Origin: Thermoanaerobaculia bacterium | GTDB lineage: Bacteria; Acidobacteriota; Thermoanaerobaculia; Multivoradales; JAHEKO01 | DNA length: 62,774 bases | NCBI GenBank assembly: GCA_945787575.1 | Contig: CALZKB010000024.1 | Coordinates: forward strand, 1 to 62,774 | Direction of reading: 5' to 3' | Position numbers and translations under genes: made by a program | In this document: positions 33,362 to 41,902 of the stretch, piece by piece | Layout of the letters: each line of letters opens with the position of its first letter | Numbering within the stretch: position 1 is the first letter of the stretch | The notes under the pieces: generated by a model | Databases searched by the model: none | Told to the model about the DNA's origin: nothing | What the model saw: only the letters and a program-made list of their open reading frames with translations

Positions 33362-33898
33362 CTTGCACCCTGGACGCGGCACAGGAGCGCCAGGCCGGGG
33401 GAGCCCTACCGTCTCAGCTGTCTGCTCGAACACTGGGACGAGTATCCGTGCGGCACCGAGCTCGACGTCCTTGCGGAGAGCAGCGTCCGCGAGGAGCAGG
33501 CCACCTTCTGTGTCAGCGAGGATCGTTAGGGCGCTTACGAGTGTGTGGCCGACCATGGAGACGAGTACCTGAGCGCCTGTATCTCTCGAGGAGTGTCTCG
33601 GCGACTTCGCAGACGACTGGGCTCGGAGTGTCTGCAGAAGAACGAGTCCGACTACCGGATCGCGTGCGTCGACGACCACGGTAAGGACTACTTCGACGAC
33701 TGTGTAGACGAGGCCGGTCGGGACTGCCTCGACGACCGGGGAGAGGACTACTACGGCGAGTGTCTCGACTTCGACGTCTCCGGGCTTGGCGCTGACTGCC
33801 TGGACGTCCACAGAGCCGACTACCGCCTGAGTTGCCTCCTCGAGCACGCCAGCGAGTACGGACCGCGCTGCCAGCAATGGGAGCAGCGTGTCCCTTGA
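33362..33898 (+). pseudogene. Decayed Cys-repeat protein with in-frame stop
   Basis: One frame, open from 33362 to the TGA at 33896-33898 except for a TAG at 33527-33529, encodes a tandem motif Cys-x11-Cys with internal His/Arg and Tyr: CLLEHWDEYP (shortened), CVADHGDEYLSAC, CLQKNESDYRIAC, CVDDHGKDYFDDC, CLDDRGEDYYGEC, CLDVHRADYRLSC and CLLEHASEYGPRC. This matches the spacing of the cysteine-rich repeat seen in GLG1-like and bacterial secreted proteins (CLxxHRDELxxxC), with Tyr in place of Leu. There is no ATG, ribosome site or signal peptide at the 5' side. A GTG at 33545 could start a 117-residue fragment. Most likely a gene remnant. Confidence 0.55.
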
Positions 33899-33919
33899 CC
33901 ACCGTGGTGCCTGAGCCCG

Positions 33920-34236
33920 TCACACCCGCGCGGCCTGTCGGATCGCCGTTGCCAGCTCCAGCGGCTCGTCGGTACCGATCCGAAAGCACGTGCCGGAATC
34001 GAGCTCGAGCTCGACGGTTCGCTCGTCACCGCGACCCTCAAAGAGCCTAACAGCCAGCCGATGACCACGAAGAGAAAGCCGCACCCGATCAGCACCCAGA
34101 CGAAGACGGTCGTCACTTCCGACGGCGCCGAGGCACCGACCAGCGCGAACACCGTCGCCTCGAAGACGAGGGCCGTCAGCAGAGCGACCCAGATGATCGT
34201 GCCCGATTGACGGTGGCTGTAGCTCTCTAGCCTCAC
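33920..34236 (-). pseudogene. Frameshifted small two-helix membrane protein
   Basis: From a GTG at 34236 the frame encodes two hydrophobic helices (TIIWVALLTALVFEATVFAL and VFVWVLIGCGFLFVVIGWLL). After about residue 70 the sensible sequence moves to another frame: ERTVELELDSGTCFRIGTDEP and then LELATAIRQAARV to a TGA at 33920. The unshifted frame instead runs on with low-complexity Ser and Arg residues. A single-base indel near 34050 would join them into about 105 residues with a C-terminal beta hairpin and helix of the IGTDEPxELxxAI kind. Either a recent pseudogene or an assembly error. Confidence 0.5.
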
Positions 34237-34342
34237 GACTGGGCTTACGTTCGGCGAGCAGAGCCGATTCCCGCGAGCGCATTCATGCTGGCGAACTTAT
34301 CGTCGTGCCTCGAGACTCCCAGGTCCTGACCAGAGTCGACCC

Positions 34343-35239
34343 CTAGACCGACTCTGCTCGCTTGCGCCAGTAACGCACGATGCCGTCCACCGACATGTGT
34401 CGAGGGTTTGCCGCCTTGTAGGTACCTAGCAGCCTGGGATCGACCCCGAAGCTCGTGATCCGCTCTTGGGTCCAATCGCCGAAGCGGTCGATCATGGCGG
34501 CGCGGTCGAGGTCCGCTTCCATCATTTCGCGGACAAACGCCGCGGTCTCCTCGAGCGCTGCCTCGAGGCCGTCGAACTGCTCTTCGACCCCGGTGGTAGC
34601 GCCGAAATGCGTCGGGTAGATGGTCGTGAGGGCCTGATCGCGCAGCCGCACGAGGGTCTCCTTCCACGCCTCGAGATCGAACTCGGGGGGTGGTGCAGGC
34701 AGATCGACCCATCGCGTCCCCGGAAGACGGATTCCGGCGGCATCGCCGGTGAAAGCGATCTCTCCAAGTCGGAAAACGTGGTGGTGTCGGGCATGGCCGG
34801 GAGTGTCCAGGGCGGTGAAGGTCAAGCCGCCAGCCCGGATCGTCTCGCCGTCGTGCACGGCTACTACCCGGTCAAGGGGTGCGGGCAGGATCTGGCCCCA
34901 GAGCTCCTCCATCTCATCGCCGTAGATGCGGGTGGCGCTGGCCACCAGCTTCGACGGATCGATCAGATGCGGCGCGCCGGCCGGATGGACGTATACCGTG
35001 GCCCCCCGATCGGCCCACCAGCCAGCTGCTCCCGCATGGTCGAGGTGGATATGAGTCACCAGCACGTGACGGATCTCCTCGGGATCCACGCCGTGCTCGG
35101 CCAGCCGACCGAGCAGCGTGGACAGCGTCGAGGCCGGCCCGGTCTCCACCAGCACGGGGCCCTCCGACCCGAAGACCAGATAGGCGGCGATTGCGTGAGG
35201 TTTGCCCTGAAAGTCCAAGTCGAGAGTCTCGATGCGCAC
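34343..35239 (-). CDS. Metallo-beta-lactamase-fold hydrolase
   Basis: 298 residues from a GTG at 35239 that follows AGGAG by 4 nt; the open frame extends further upstream but with non-protein-like sequence. Metal motif THIHLDHAG near residue 65, with further His/Asp candidates in PGHARHHHVF, FTGDAAG and PTHFG. Glyoxalase-II-like thioester or lactone hydrolase class; substrate not predictable. A C-terminal helical region after residue 210 is usual for the MBL proteins that end with a small helical domain. Confidence 0.88.
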   Translation of the reverse strand: MRIETLDLDFQGKPHAIAAYLVFGSEGPVLVETGPASTLSTLLGRLAEHGVDPEEIRHVLVTHIHLDHAGAAGWWADRGATVYVHPAGAPHLIDPSKLVASATRIYGDEMEELWGQILPAPLDRVVAVHDGETIRAGGLTFTALDTPGHARHHHVFRLGEIAFTGDAAGIRLPGTRWVDLPAPPPEFDLEAWKETLVRLRDQALTTIYPTHFGATTGVEEQFDGLEAALEETAAFVREMMEADLDRAAMIDRFGDWTQERITSFGVDPRLLGTYKAANPRHMSVDGIVRYWRKRAESV

Positions 35240-35798
35240 TGTGCTCCTCTTGTGGATAGCTGCTCCGGTGACCGATGCGCTCTCCCTCGGCGACGAGGAC
35301 GAAGACGAGCCTACTATCTTCGACTCAAGAAGTCCGTGATACGGATAGGGTGTCGTCATCCCGTTCCGGCTGCGAATGCGGATCTCCCCCCGACCATGCG
35401 TTGCGGTCGGCAAGCGCGCCGACTGGCAAGAGCGTTGGCTACAGAATCCAGGCGTACCCGACCTTGACGAAGAAGGTGCGGTCTCTCGGTGAGGTCGATC
35501 CCCTGCAGGCCGTGTCTGTTGCTCGAGTAGCCGGCGAACAGCGCGGTCTGCGCGTTGAGCTTCCTCTTTCTTCTTGTTCATGGCCGCCGGTTACGGCCGG
35601 GCAGCCTGGTCTCTGACCGTTTCGTAGCCCACGATCTCGGTCGCCACCTCCGCACCGGGAGGACGAGGCCGAGAGAGCCGGTCTCGAGCTCTGACGATGA
35701 GCCCTTGCGACTCGGGCGTAACGACCTTGCACGCCCGTTCGCCAGCTAAGAGAGAAAACGTCCACTGTTCCCCGACCTCTGGACAAGGAGCCCACACG
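35240..35798. other. 559-bp gap without an intact gene
   Basis: Between the MBL gene start and the lipoprotein gene. Apart from the DUF5916-like remnant at 35439-35577 I see no reading frame with protein-like composition, no RNA gene and no clear promoter. AAGGAG at 35785-35790 belongs to the next gene. Confidence 0.6.
35439..35577 (-). pseudogene. C-terminal remnant of a DUF5916-type outer membrane protein
   Basis: Two overlapping minus-strand frames together read LNAQTALFAGYSSNRHGLQG, then IDLTE, then RDRTFFVKVGYAWIL and a TAG at 35439. This is the C-terminal beta-strand pattern of DUF5916/CBM9-like outer membrane proteins (GYSxxxxGxxxIDLTxxDRTFFxKxGYAW). The frame changes at the IDLTE/RDRTFF joint, and a TGA (35580-35578) cuts it upstream. 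The rest of the gene (normally over 600 residues) is missing. Confidence 0.55.
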
Positions 35799-36407
35799 AT
35801 GAGCCATGCTTGCTTCAACCGCCTCGCGGTCCTGCTGCTGGTCCTGGCAGCGCCGGGCTGCTCACTCAACATCGCCAGCGTCTCATCCCCCGATATCAAC
35901 TGCCGCTTCGACAACGACTGCACTATCACCGTCAACGACTCGATCGGTGCCATCCCGGTCCCGCTCGCCACTCCCGACGGGCGGCTGCAGTCGCGCACCC
36001 AGCCTCCCGGAGAGCCCGGCACCCCCGGCCAAGGCCTGTACGCCTACGAATATCGGGTCGACCTCACCCCAGCGGGCGCGCTGACAGCGCAGATCTGTGT
36101 CGATAGTCTGAGTCTCGACTTCGGGGCGATCGAGCCTCTCGACTACGACGTCGACGGCGACCTCGACGACGTCTACGTCGTCACCGCCGGAGGCCTGGGC
36201 TCGGTGGCGCCGTTCCGCGCCCGGCGCAACGGCGACCGTGTCACCTTTACGTTCAACCCCCCGGTCTGCCCCGGCAACGCCCCGGGCAATGGCGAGACCA
36301 GCTACTTCTTCGGCCTGGCCTCGACCGATCCACATCAGCCTGTCTCCGCAACCGTCGGCTTCACCGACGGCACCTCCATCGAGGCCACCGCACGCGCACC
36401 GAGTTGA
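35799..36407 (+). CDS. Secreted lipoprotein of unknown function
   Basis: 202 residues; ATG 8 nt after AAGGAG (35785-35790). Signal peptide with lipobox APGC near residue 20. The mature part is rich in Asp, Pro and Gly, with paired Cys (CRFDNDC; two more at CVD and PVCPG) and a predicted beta-sandwich (TAQICVDSLSLDFGAIEPLD). No family recognised; probably a surface-exposed beta domain. Confidence 0.75.
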   Translation: MSHACFNRLAVLLLVLAAPGCSLNIASVSSPDINCRFDNDCTITVNDSIGAIPVPLATPDGRLQSRTQPPGEPGTPGQGLYAYEYRVDLTPAGALTAQICVDSLSLDFGAIEPLDYDVDGDLDDVYVVTAGGLGSVAPFRARRNGDRVTFTFNPPVCPGNAPGNGETSYFFGLASTDPHQPVSATVGFTDGTSIEATARAPS

Positions 36408-36523
36408 CTGGCATCCCGCTCGACTCCGGACCTGGTAATCCGGTCCATTCCGAGTCTCGAAATGAGGTTCGGTCTGGGCCGGTCGCACATCGAGACCGGC
36501 GCCGCAGCCGATATGCTGACCCC

Positions 36524-37096
36524 GTGCAACCCCGTTTCTTTGCCACCGCCGGCGAGTTCGGCGCCTGGCTGGCAGAACACCATGCCACCCAAACCGAGCT
36601 CTGGGTAGGGTTCTACAAGAGGCACAGCTCGCGGCCGAGCATGACCTGGCCCGAGTCCGTCGACGAGGCTCTGTGCCATGGATGGATCGATGGCGTGCGC
36701 AAGCGGCTCGACGACGAGAGGTACGTCATTCGCTTCACTCCACGCAAGCCGCGCAGCGGGTGGAGCGCGGTGAACATCCGCAACATGAAGCGACTGCTTG
36801 CCGCCAGCCGAGTACAGCCCGCCGGGCTCGAGGAGTGGGAGAACCGGTCGAAGAAGAAGTCCGGCTACTCCTACGAACAGCGGCGAGCCGCACGCTTCGA
36901 GAGCGCGCAGCGGGAGCGTTTCGAGGCCGATGCCGCCGCCTGGGAGTATTTCAACGCACAGGCCCCTTGGTATCGGCGCACCGCGACGCACTGGGTGATG
37001 AGCGCCGAGCGAGAGGCGACCCGCGAGCGGCGGCTCGACAAGCTCATCGAGTTCTCGGCTCGCGGCGAGCCGATCCCACCGCTGCGGCGCAGTTAG
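36524..37096 (+). CDS. YdeI/OmpD-associated family protein
   Basis: 190 residues from a GTG at 36524, placed where the family normally begins (FFATAGEFGAWLAEHHA). Motifs: TELWVGFYKRHSSRPSMTWPESVDEALCHGWIDG in pieces, IRFTPRKPRSGWSAVN and a C-terminal helix ending RLDKLIEFSARGEPIPPL. This is the YdeI/OmpD-associated (bacteriocin-protection-like) family; the biochemical function is not established. Convergent with the monooxygenase/reductase gene, 32 bp apart. Confidence 0.85.
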   Translation: MQPRFFATAGEFGAWLAEHHATQTELWVGFYKRHSSRPSMTWPESVDEALCHGWIDGVRKRLDDERYVIRFTPRKPRSGWSAVNIRNMKRLLAASRVQPAGLEEWENRSKKKSGYSYEQRRAARFESAQRERFEADAAAWEYFNAQAPWYRRTATHWVMSAEREATRERRLDKLIEFSARGEPIPPLRRS

Positions 37097-37128
37097 CCGT
37101 TGGTGGCTAGCAGCGACCTGGCGCCGAG

Positions 37129-39384
37129 TTACGAACGGCGCGGCTTTCCCGCCTGATACTGCCCGGGCCACCAGACGTCCCACTGCTCGTAGTGCTCCGC
37201 CGCGTGGAGCGTCAGGTAAGGATCGCGCAGATGAGGCCGCGCCATGAACGCCAGATCGGCCCGGCCGGCCGCGAGCACGGTGTTGGCGTGGTCACTGCCG
37301 AGCAGCGCGCCCACGGCGGCGACCGGGACGCGCGCTTCGTAACGGATCTTCTCGGCAAACGGCACCTGGTACATGCGGCCGTAGACGATCTCGGAGTCGG
37401 GCACGTTGCCGCCTGAGGAAACGTCGATCAGATCGCACCCCGCGTCCTTGAGCCGGCGCGCGATCGCTACCGCTTCCTCGGGCGTCGTGCCGGAGCCGTC
37501 CGGCATCCAGTCGCTCGCCGAGATCCGCGCCAGGAGCGGTCTGTCGTCCGGCCACGCGTCGCGCACCGCGCGCACCACTTCGAGCGGAAAGCGCAGCCGG
37601 TTGTCGAGACTGCCTCCGAATTCGTCCTGCCGCAGGTTCGCCAGCGGCGAGAGGAAGCTCGACAGCAGGTAGCCGTGGGCGAGGTGAAGCTCGATCAGGT
37701 CGAAGCCCGCCTCCGCGGAGCGCTCGGTGGCGGCAACGAACGCATCCCGAACGGCGTCCATGTTCGCACGGTCCATCGCCTTGGGCACTGGCCAATCCGG
37801 CCGGAACGGAACCGCCGAAGGGGCGAGCGTCCTCCAGCCGCCCTCCTCGGCCGCCAACGGGGTGTCGTCGCCCTCCCAAGGATGCAGGGTCGAGCCTTTG
37901 CGTCCGGCGTGAGCAAGCTGGATGCCGATCTTCGCCGGGGTGTGTCGATGCACATAGTCGACGATTCGGCGCCAGGCCGCCACGTGCTCGTGGGCGTACA
38001 TTCCGGCGCAGCCGTGGCTGATCCGCCCTTCAGGGGTGACGTCGGTCATCTCGGTGATCACCAGTCCGGCGCCGCCGAGCGCCCGGCTTCCGAGATGGAC
38101 GAGATGCCAGTCGTCGACGGAGCCGTCGACCGCCGAGTACTGGCACATCGGGCTGACCACCACCCGGTTGACGAGCTTCAGCCCGCGCAGGCGGAGCGGG
38201 GTGAAGATCGGCGGCTTTGCTTTGCCGTCGGGCTCTGGCTTTGCCCCTTCGCGGGCGGCGAACGCGGCATCGACCCGCGCGACCAGATCGGGATCGCGTT
38301 GCCGGAGGTTGTCGTAGGTGATCCGTTTCGAGCGGGTCATGAGGTTGAATGTGAAGGTGTCGGGATCCTGCTCGAAGTAGCGCGCCGAGTTCTCGAACCA
38401 CTCGAGACTGGTCTGTGCCGCTTTTTGGAACTTGAGGACGTCGACCCACCGTGCCTCCTGGTAGGCAGCGAGAGCCGCCGGCAGGTCGCGGATGCCGAGA
38501 CGCTCGAAGGTCTCGGCCAGGATCATCGCGTCCTCCATCGCCATTTTGGTACCCGAGCCGATCGAGAAATGCGCGGTGTGGGCCGCGTCGCCCAGCAGGA
38601 CGATGTTCTCGTATATCCAGCGTTCGCAACGGACGGTCGGAAACGTCCGCCACAGGGAGCGATTGCTCAACAGGCGATGGCCGTCGAGCTCCTCGGCGAA
38701 GAGCTGCTCGCAGTAGGCGACGGTCTCCTCCTCGCTCGCGTTCTCGAGCCCGGCACGCTGCCAGACCTCCTCGCGGCACTCGACAATCCAGGTGGCGAGC
38801 CCCTCGGAAAAGGGGTAGGCGTGAACCTGAAAGAGGCCGTGCTCGTTTTCCTTGAAGATGAAGGTGAACGCCTCGAGCGGCTTGTCGGTGCCGAGCCAGG
38901 TGAACTTGCAGCGCCGCCAATCGAGAGTGGGCCGAAACCGCTCGGCCAACTCGCCTCGAACGAACGAGTTGACCCCGTCGGCCGCCAGCACGAGGTCGGC
39001 GTCGGCGATCTCGGACAGAGAGGCGATCTCGCGCTCGAACTCGAGCTCGACGCCGAGCTCCCGGCAGCGGCGTTGCAGGATGAGCAAGAGCTCCTTGCGT
39101 TCGAGTGCGGCGAATCCGTGGCCGGTCGAGACGACCTTCCGGCCGCCGACGAAGGTCTCGATGTCACGCCAGTAGCGGAATCTCGCCGTGATCTCGGCGT
39201 AGCTCTCCGCGTCCGCGGCCTCGAAGTTCTCGAGCGTCTCATCGGAGAAGACGACCCCCCAACCGAAGGTGTCGTCCGCCCGGTTGCGCTCGACGACCCG
39301 CATCGACACCTCGGGGCGAGCCTTCTTGATGAGGATGGCGAAGTAGAGGCCAGCCGGTCCACCCCCCACGCTCAAGATTCTCAT
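37129..39384 (-). CDS. FAD monooxygenase/old-yellow-enzyme fusion: candidate 2-aminobenzoyl-CoA monooxygenase/reductase
   Basis: 751 residues, two flavoproteins in one chain. Residues 1-370: FAD-dependent aromatic hydroxylase with GGGPAGLYFAI at the N-terminus, DLVLAADGVNS and LLGDAAHTAHFSIGSG. Residues 385-751: old-yellow-enzyme barrel starting FTPLRLRGLKLVNRVVVSPM, with LAHAGRKGS, ELHLAHGYLLSSFLSP and FMARPHLRDP. This architecture is shared by salicylyl-CoA 5-hydroxylase-like proteins and by 2-aminobenzoyl-CoA monooxygenase/reductase of Azoarcus evansii (about 87 kDa). Predicted reaction: hydroxylation and dearomatising reduction of 2-aminobenzoyl-CoA to 2-amino-5-oxocyclohex-1-enecarbonyl-CoA. 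ATG overlaps the stop of the methyltransferase gene. Confidence 0.88.
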   Translation of the reverse strand: MRILSVGGGPAGLYFAILIKKARPEVSMRVVERNRADDTFGWGVVFSDETLENFEAADAESYAEITARFRYWRDIETFVGGRKVVSTGHGFAALERKELLLILQRRCRELGVELEFEREIASLSEIADADLVLAADGVNSFVRGELAERFRPTLDWRRCKFTWLGTDKPLEAFTFIFKENEHGLFQVHAYPFSEGLATWIVECREEVWQRAGLENASEEETVAYCEQLFAEELDGHRLLSNRSLWRTFPTVRCERWIYENIVLLGDAAHTAHFSIGSGTKMAMEDAMILAETFERLGIRDLPAALAAYQEARWVDVLKFQKAAQTSLEWFENSARYFEQDPDTFTFNLMTRSKRITYDNLRQRDPDLVARVDAAFAAREGAKPEPDGKAKPPIFTPLRLRGLKLVNRVVVSPMCQYSAVDGSVDDWHLVHLGSRALGGAGLVITEMTDVTPEGRISHGCAGMYAHEHVAAWRRIVDYVHRHTPAKIGIQLAHAGRKGSTLHPWEGDDTPLAAEEGGWRTLAPSAVPFRPDWPVPKAMDRANMDAVRDAFVAATERSAEAGFDLIELHLAHGYLLSSFLSPLANLRQDEFGGSLDNRLRFPLEVVRAVRDAWPDDRPLLARISASDWMPDGSGTTPEEAVAIARRLKDAGCDLIDVSSGGNVPDSEIVYGRMYQVPFAEKIRYEARVPVAAVGALLGSDHANTVLAAGRADLAFMARPHLRDPYLTLHAAEHYEQWDVWWPGQYQAGKPRRS

Positions 39385-40193
39385 CGGGCTCGATCCAGCG
39401 GGCTGAGCCGGGAGGCGTCCGGGCTCACCACCAACAGTCGCAACGGCCGATCCTTGGCGAGGATTCGTTGGCAACGGACGTAGCGATGGGGCATCGCCGC
39501 GAGCTCCGAGAACGGCTCGAAGGTGTGATGCACGGTGAAGATCGCGATCGACTGCTCGGTCAGCAGCGTTCGGATCTCGCTCCAAAAATCGGCCAGCGAC
39601 CAGTGGAACCCGACGCCGTAGAACGAGTAGACCAGGTCGTACGGACCGGGCAGCCGGTCCAATCGATAGCCGAGAGCGTGAGCGTCGAACAGACTGCAGC
39701 CGGTGACCCCGTTGTGAGCGAGCACCAGTTCGAGGCTCGCGAGATCGCCGCAGAACGAATCGCTCGAGCGCGGCGCGTTGAGCGGGTACTTCCGGGCGTC
39801 ACCATCCGCTTCGTAAAGGTGGAACTCGGCTTTCGACCAGCCCATCTTCTTTCTCAAGAAGACCACCGAGCGGCCCATCCCGGGGCCGATCTCGAGCACC
39901 TTGCGAGGCTCGGCGATGGTCTCCAGAAGCGGCGCCAGGGCGTCGTACTCGGCCCAGCTCGAGCCGTTCTGCGAGAGCTCCCAGACCCGGCGCGACTCTT
40001 CATCGCCGTGCAGCGAGAACTGGGGAGTGATCGCCTTGATCGCGCGAATCAGCTCGCGGGTCAGCGGCGGAGCCTCGAAGAACAGCTCTTTGCCGGCAAG
40101 CGACGCCGAGAGCTCCTCCAATTTGTGGCCCGAACCGATGCGCTTGGCGAGCTCGGTGCGCAAACGAAGCCAGAGCTGCCTCGGCCCCAGCAT
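39381..40193 (-). CDS. Class I SAM-dependent methyltransferase
   Basis: 270 residues from the ATG at 40193; a GTG at 40250 is an alternative, with a TATACT -10-like box (40265-40260) 9 nt before it. The SAM-binding motif I is VLEIGPGMGRSVVFLR near residue 120, preceded by an all-helical N-terminal region (LWLRLRTELAKRI) and followed by FHLYEADGD and DLVYSFYGVGFHW. Substrate unknown. It is translationally coupled (ATGA) to the monooxygenase/reductase gene, so it may serve the same pathway or simply share transcription. Confidence 0.78.
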   Translation of the reverse strand: MLGPRQLWLRLRTELAKRIGSGHKLEELSASLAGKELFFEAPPLTRELIRAIKAITPQFSLHGDEESRRVWELSQNGSSWAEYDALAPLLETIAEPRKVLEIGPGMGRSVVFLRKKMGWSKAEFHLYEADGDARKYPLNAPRSSDSFCGDLASLELVLAHNGVTGCSLFDAHALGYRLDRLPGPYDLVYSFYGVGFHWSLADFWSEIRTLLTEQSIAIFTVHHTFEPFSELAAMPHRYVRCQRILAKDRPLRLLVVSPDASRLSPLDRAR

Positions 40194-40399
40194 CGCTGCG
40201 ACCCGAGCGGGTCCCCTCGCGGCGGACGTCGAGCGTCTCTCCGTGTTCACGACCCGGCGAGTATAAGCGTCCGTTTCCCGGCGAAGGCAAACGTGCTCTA
40301 ATCGGCAAGTCCCAACATAGCGGGGACGGCAACCTCCGGAAGACGAGATGTCGACGCTTCCGACGACCACAAAGCCCCTGACTCTCAGAGTCTCTTACC

Positions 40400-40519
40400 C
40401 TGAAGCACCTTAGGCCACTTCTCGACGCGTGTTTGGCTTCGGCCGCGAACGGCATCCTGATCGTCGATCGTGACGGCCGAGTCCTCCGCCACAACGATCG
40501 CTTCCTCCGATCTCGCTGA
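40400..40519 (+). pseudogene. N-terminal PAS-domain fragment of the downstream kinase
   Basis: This frame reads LLDACLASAANGILIVDRDG and RVLRHNDRFL, then TGA at 40517-40519. That is the start of a PAS domain. The expected end of the same domain (SLTDGTVLARSTRPIW, KDGKIAGRIWEYEDQTE) is encoded just after in another frame, so roughly 55-65 central PAS residues and the frame have been lost. Confidence 0.6.
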
Positions 40520-40530
40520 CCGACGGAACC

Positions 40531-41889
40531 GTGCTGGCACGCTCGACCCGACCGATATGGGGTAAGGACGGGAAGATCGCGGGGCGGATCTGGGAATACG
40601 AGGACCAGACCGAGCTCGTCACCGCTCGACGCGAGCTCCGCCGCCTCGAGTCCTTGGCGAAGGAGACCGAGGTCGAGCTCGAGCAGCTCAGGACGGCTCA
40701 TTCGGTGCTCGAATCGAGCCTCGAGCCGGCGCAGCGCTCAGAGAGCCTGGCGCTCTTCGCCGAAGGCATCGGCCACGACTTCAACAACCTCTTGGTCGGT
40801 ATGCTGGGCAACATCAGCATCGCGCAGAGCGAGGTCGACTCCAACTCCCCCCTCGGAGAGCTCCTCGAGCAGATCCGGGATGCCGGAAGCCACGCCTCCG
40901 AGCTCGTCACCGAGATGCTCGAGTTCGCCGGCCGTAACCAGCCCCAACCGGAGCGCTACGACCTGTCGCGAATGATCGACCAGACCTTCGGGATTCTCCA
41001 CTCCGCGGTTCACAGCGATTGCGCACTCGAGCTCGATCTGGCGGAGGAGCTCCCGCCGGTCGAGGTCGACGCGACGCGTATTCGACAGGTGCTCGTCAAC
41101 CTCGTCTCCAACGGGTCGGAGGCGCTGCGCGGCGAGATCGGGACGGTGAGGATCTCGACGACCGTGGCGGAGCTCACCCGCGAGCGACTCGCGGAGGCGG
41201 TCTTCGGGGCCGACCGCGAGCCCGGCCCCTACGTCGCCATCAGCGTCACCGACACGGGCTCGGGAATCGACGAAGCCGACCGCGAACGCATCTTCGAGCC
41301 CTTCTTCACGACCCGCATCTGTGCCCGCGGTCTCGGTCTCGCGGCGGTTCGCAGCATCCTCGAGGAGCACTCCGGGGCACTCGAATTGGAGTCGGAGGCC
41401 GGGTCCGGGACCACCATGACGGTGTGGTTGCCGGCCGTCGTGGGCAGGGGTCTCGCGGCCGCGCCCGTCGACGAGCCCGAGGACGACGGTGGAAAGGGCT
41501 GGACAGGTTCTGGGCGAGTGCTTCTCGTCGACGACAACTTCACGGTGCTCGAAGTGGGGCAACGAATGCTCCGGATCCTGGGCTTCGAGGTCGAGAGCTA
41601 CCAGTCGGGGTTCGATGCCGTCGAGGAGTTCCGGCTCCGACCCGACCGGTTCGACTTGGCGATCGTAGACCTCACGATGCCGCAGATGGACGGCTCCGAG
41701 ACCGTGCGTCAGTTGAGGGAAGTCCGGCCTGAGCTTCCGATCGTGATCTCGAGCGGCTATAGCGCGATCGAGGTGGCAAGCCGCGCGGACGAGCGCACGG
41801 CCTACCTGCACAAGCCCTACACCCTGCGCGAGCTGCGACTGCAACTGCGCGCTCTCGACCGGCACGACGAGGCCGACTGGCTGGAGTAG
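40531..41889 (+). CDS. Hybrid histidine kinase with receiver domain, PAS domain truncated
   Basis: 452 residues if started at the GTG at 40531. Remaining PAS tail (residues 1-28), short coiled coil, HisKA box GIGHDFNNLLVGMLGN with the phospho-His, N box LVNLVSNGSEAL, G1 box VTDTGSGID, F box IFEPFFTT and G2 GLGLAAV. A receiver domain follows (VLLVDDN, phospho-Asp in AIVDLTMPQMDG, Lys in YLHKPY). Kinase and receiver look intact but the sensor domain is interrupted (see 40400-40519), so the protein may be unregulated or unexpressed. No linked response regulator gene; the output partner is unknown. Confidence 0.82.
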   Translation: MLARSTRPIWGKDGKIAGRIWEYEDQTELVTARRELRRLESLAKETEVELEQLRTAHSVLESSLEPAQRSESLALFAEGIGHDFNNLLVGMLGNISIAQSEVDSNSPLGELLEQIRDAGSHASELVTEMLEFAGRNQPQPERYDLSRMIDQTFGILHSAVHSDCALELDLAEELPPVEVDATRIRQVLVNLVSNGSEALRGEIGTVRISTTVAELTRERLAEAVFGADREPGPYVAISVTDTGSGIDEADRERIFEPFFTTRICARGLGLAAVRSILEEHSGALELESEAGSGTTMTVWLPAVVGRGLAAAPVDEPEDDGGKGWTGSGRVLLVDDNFTVLEVGQRMLRILGFEVESYQSGFDAVEEFRLRPDRFDLAIVDLTMPQMDGSETVRQLREVRPELPIVISSGYSAIEVASRADERTAYLHKPYTLRELRLQLRALDRHDEADWLE

Positions 41890-41902
41890 CCGCCGCTCTG
41901 CC

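Noticed and set aside
33820-34236. 138-residue minus-strand frame taken as an intact protein
   Set aside because: After the second helix it becomes Ser/Arg-rich while the neighbouring frame continues sensible protein; a frameshift explains both.
35591-36022. Minus-strand frame ending near 35591 containing VATEIVGYETVRDQ
   Set aside because: It overlaps the lipoprotein gene antisense, shows no start or family match, and the short protein-like end is not enough to call a remnant.
37093-37108. TAGCC/GGCTA hairpin between convergent genes as a bidirectional terminator
   Set aside because: Stem is only 5-7 bp and no T-tract follows on either strand.
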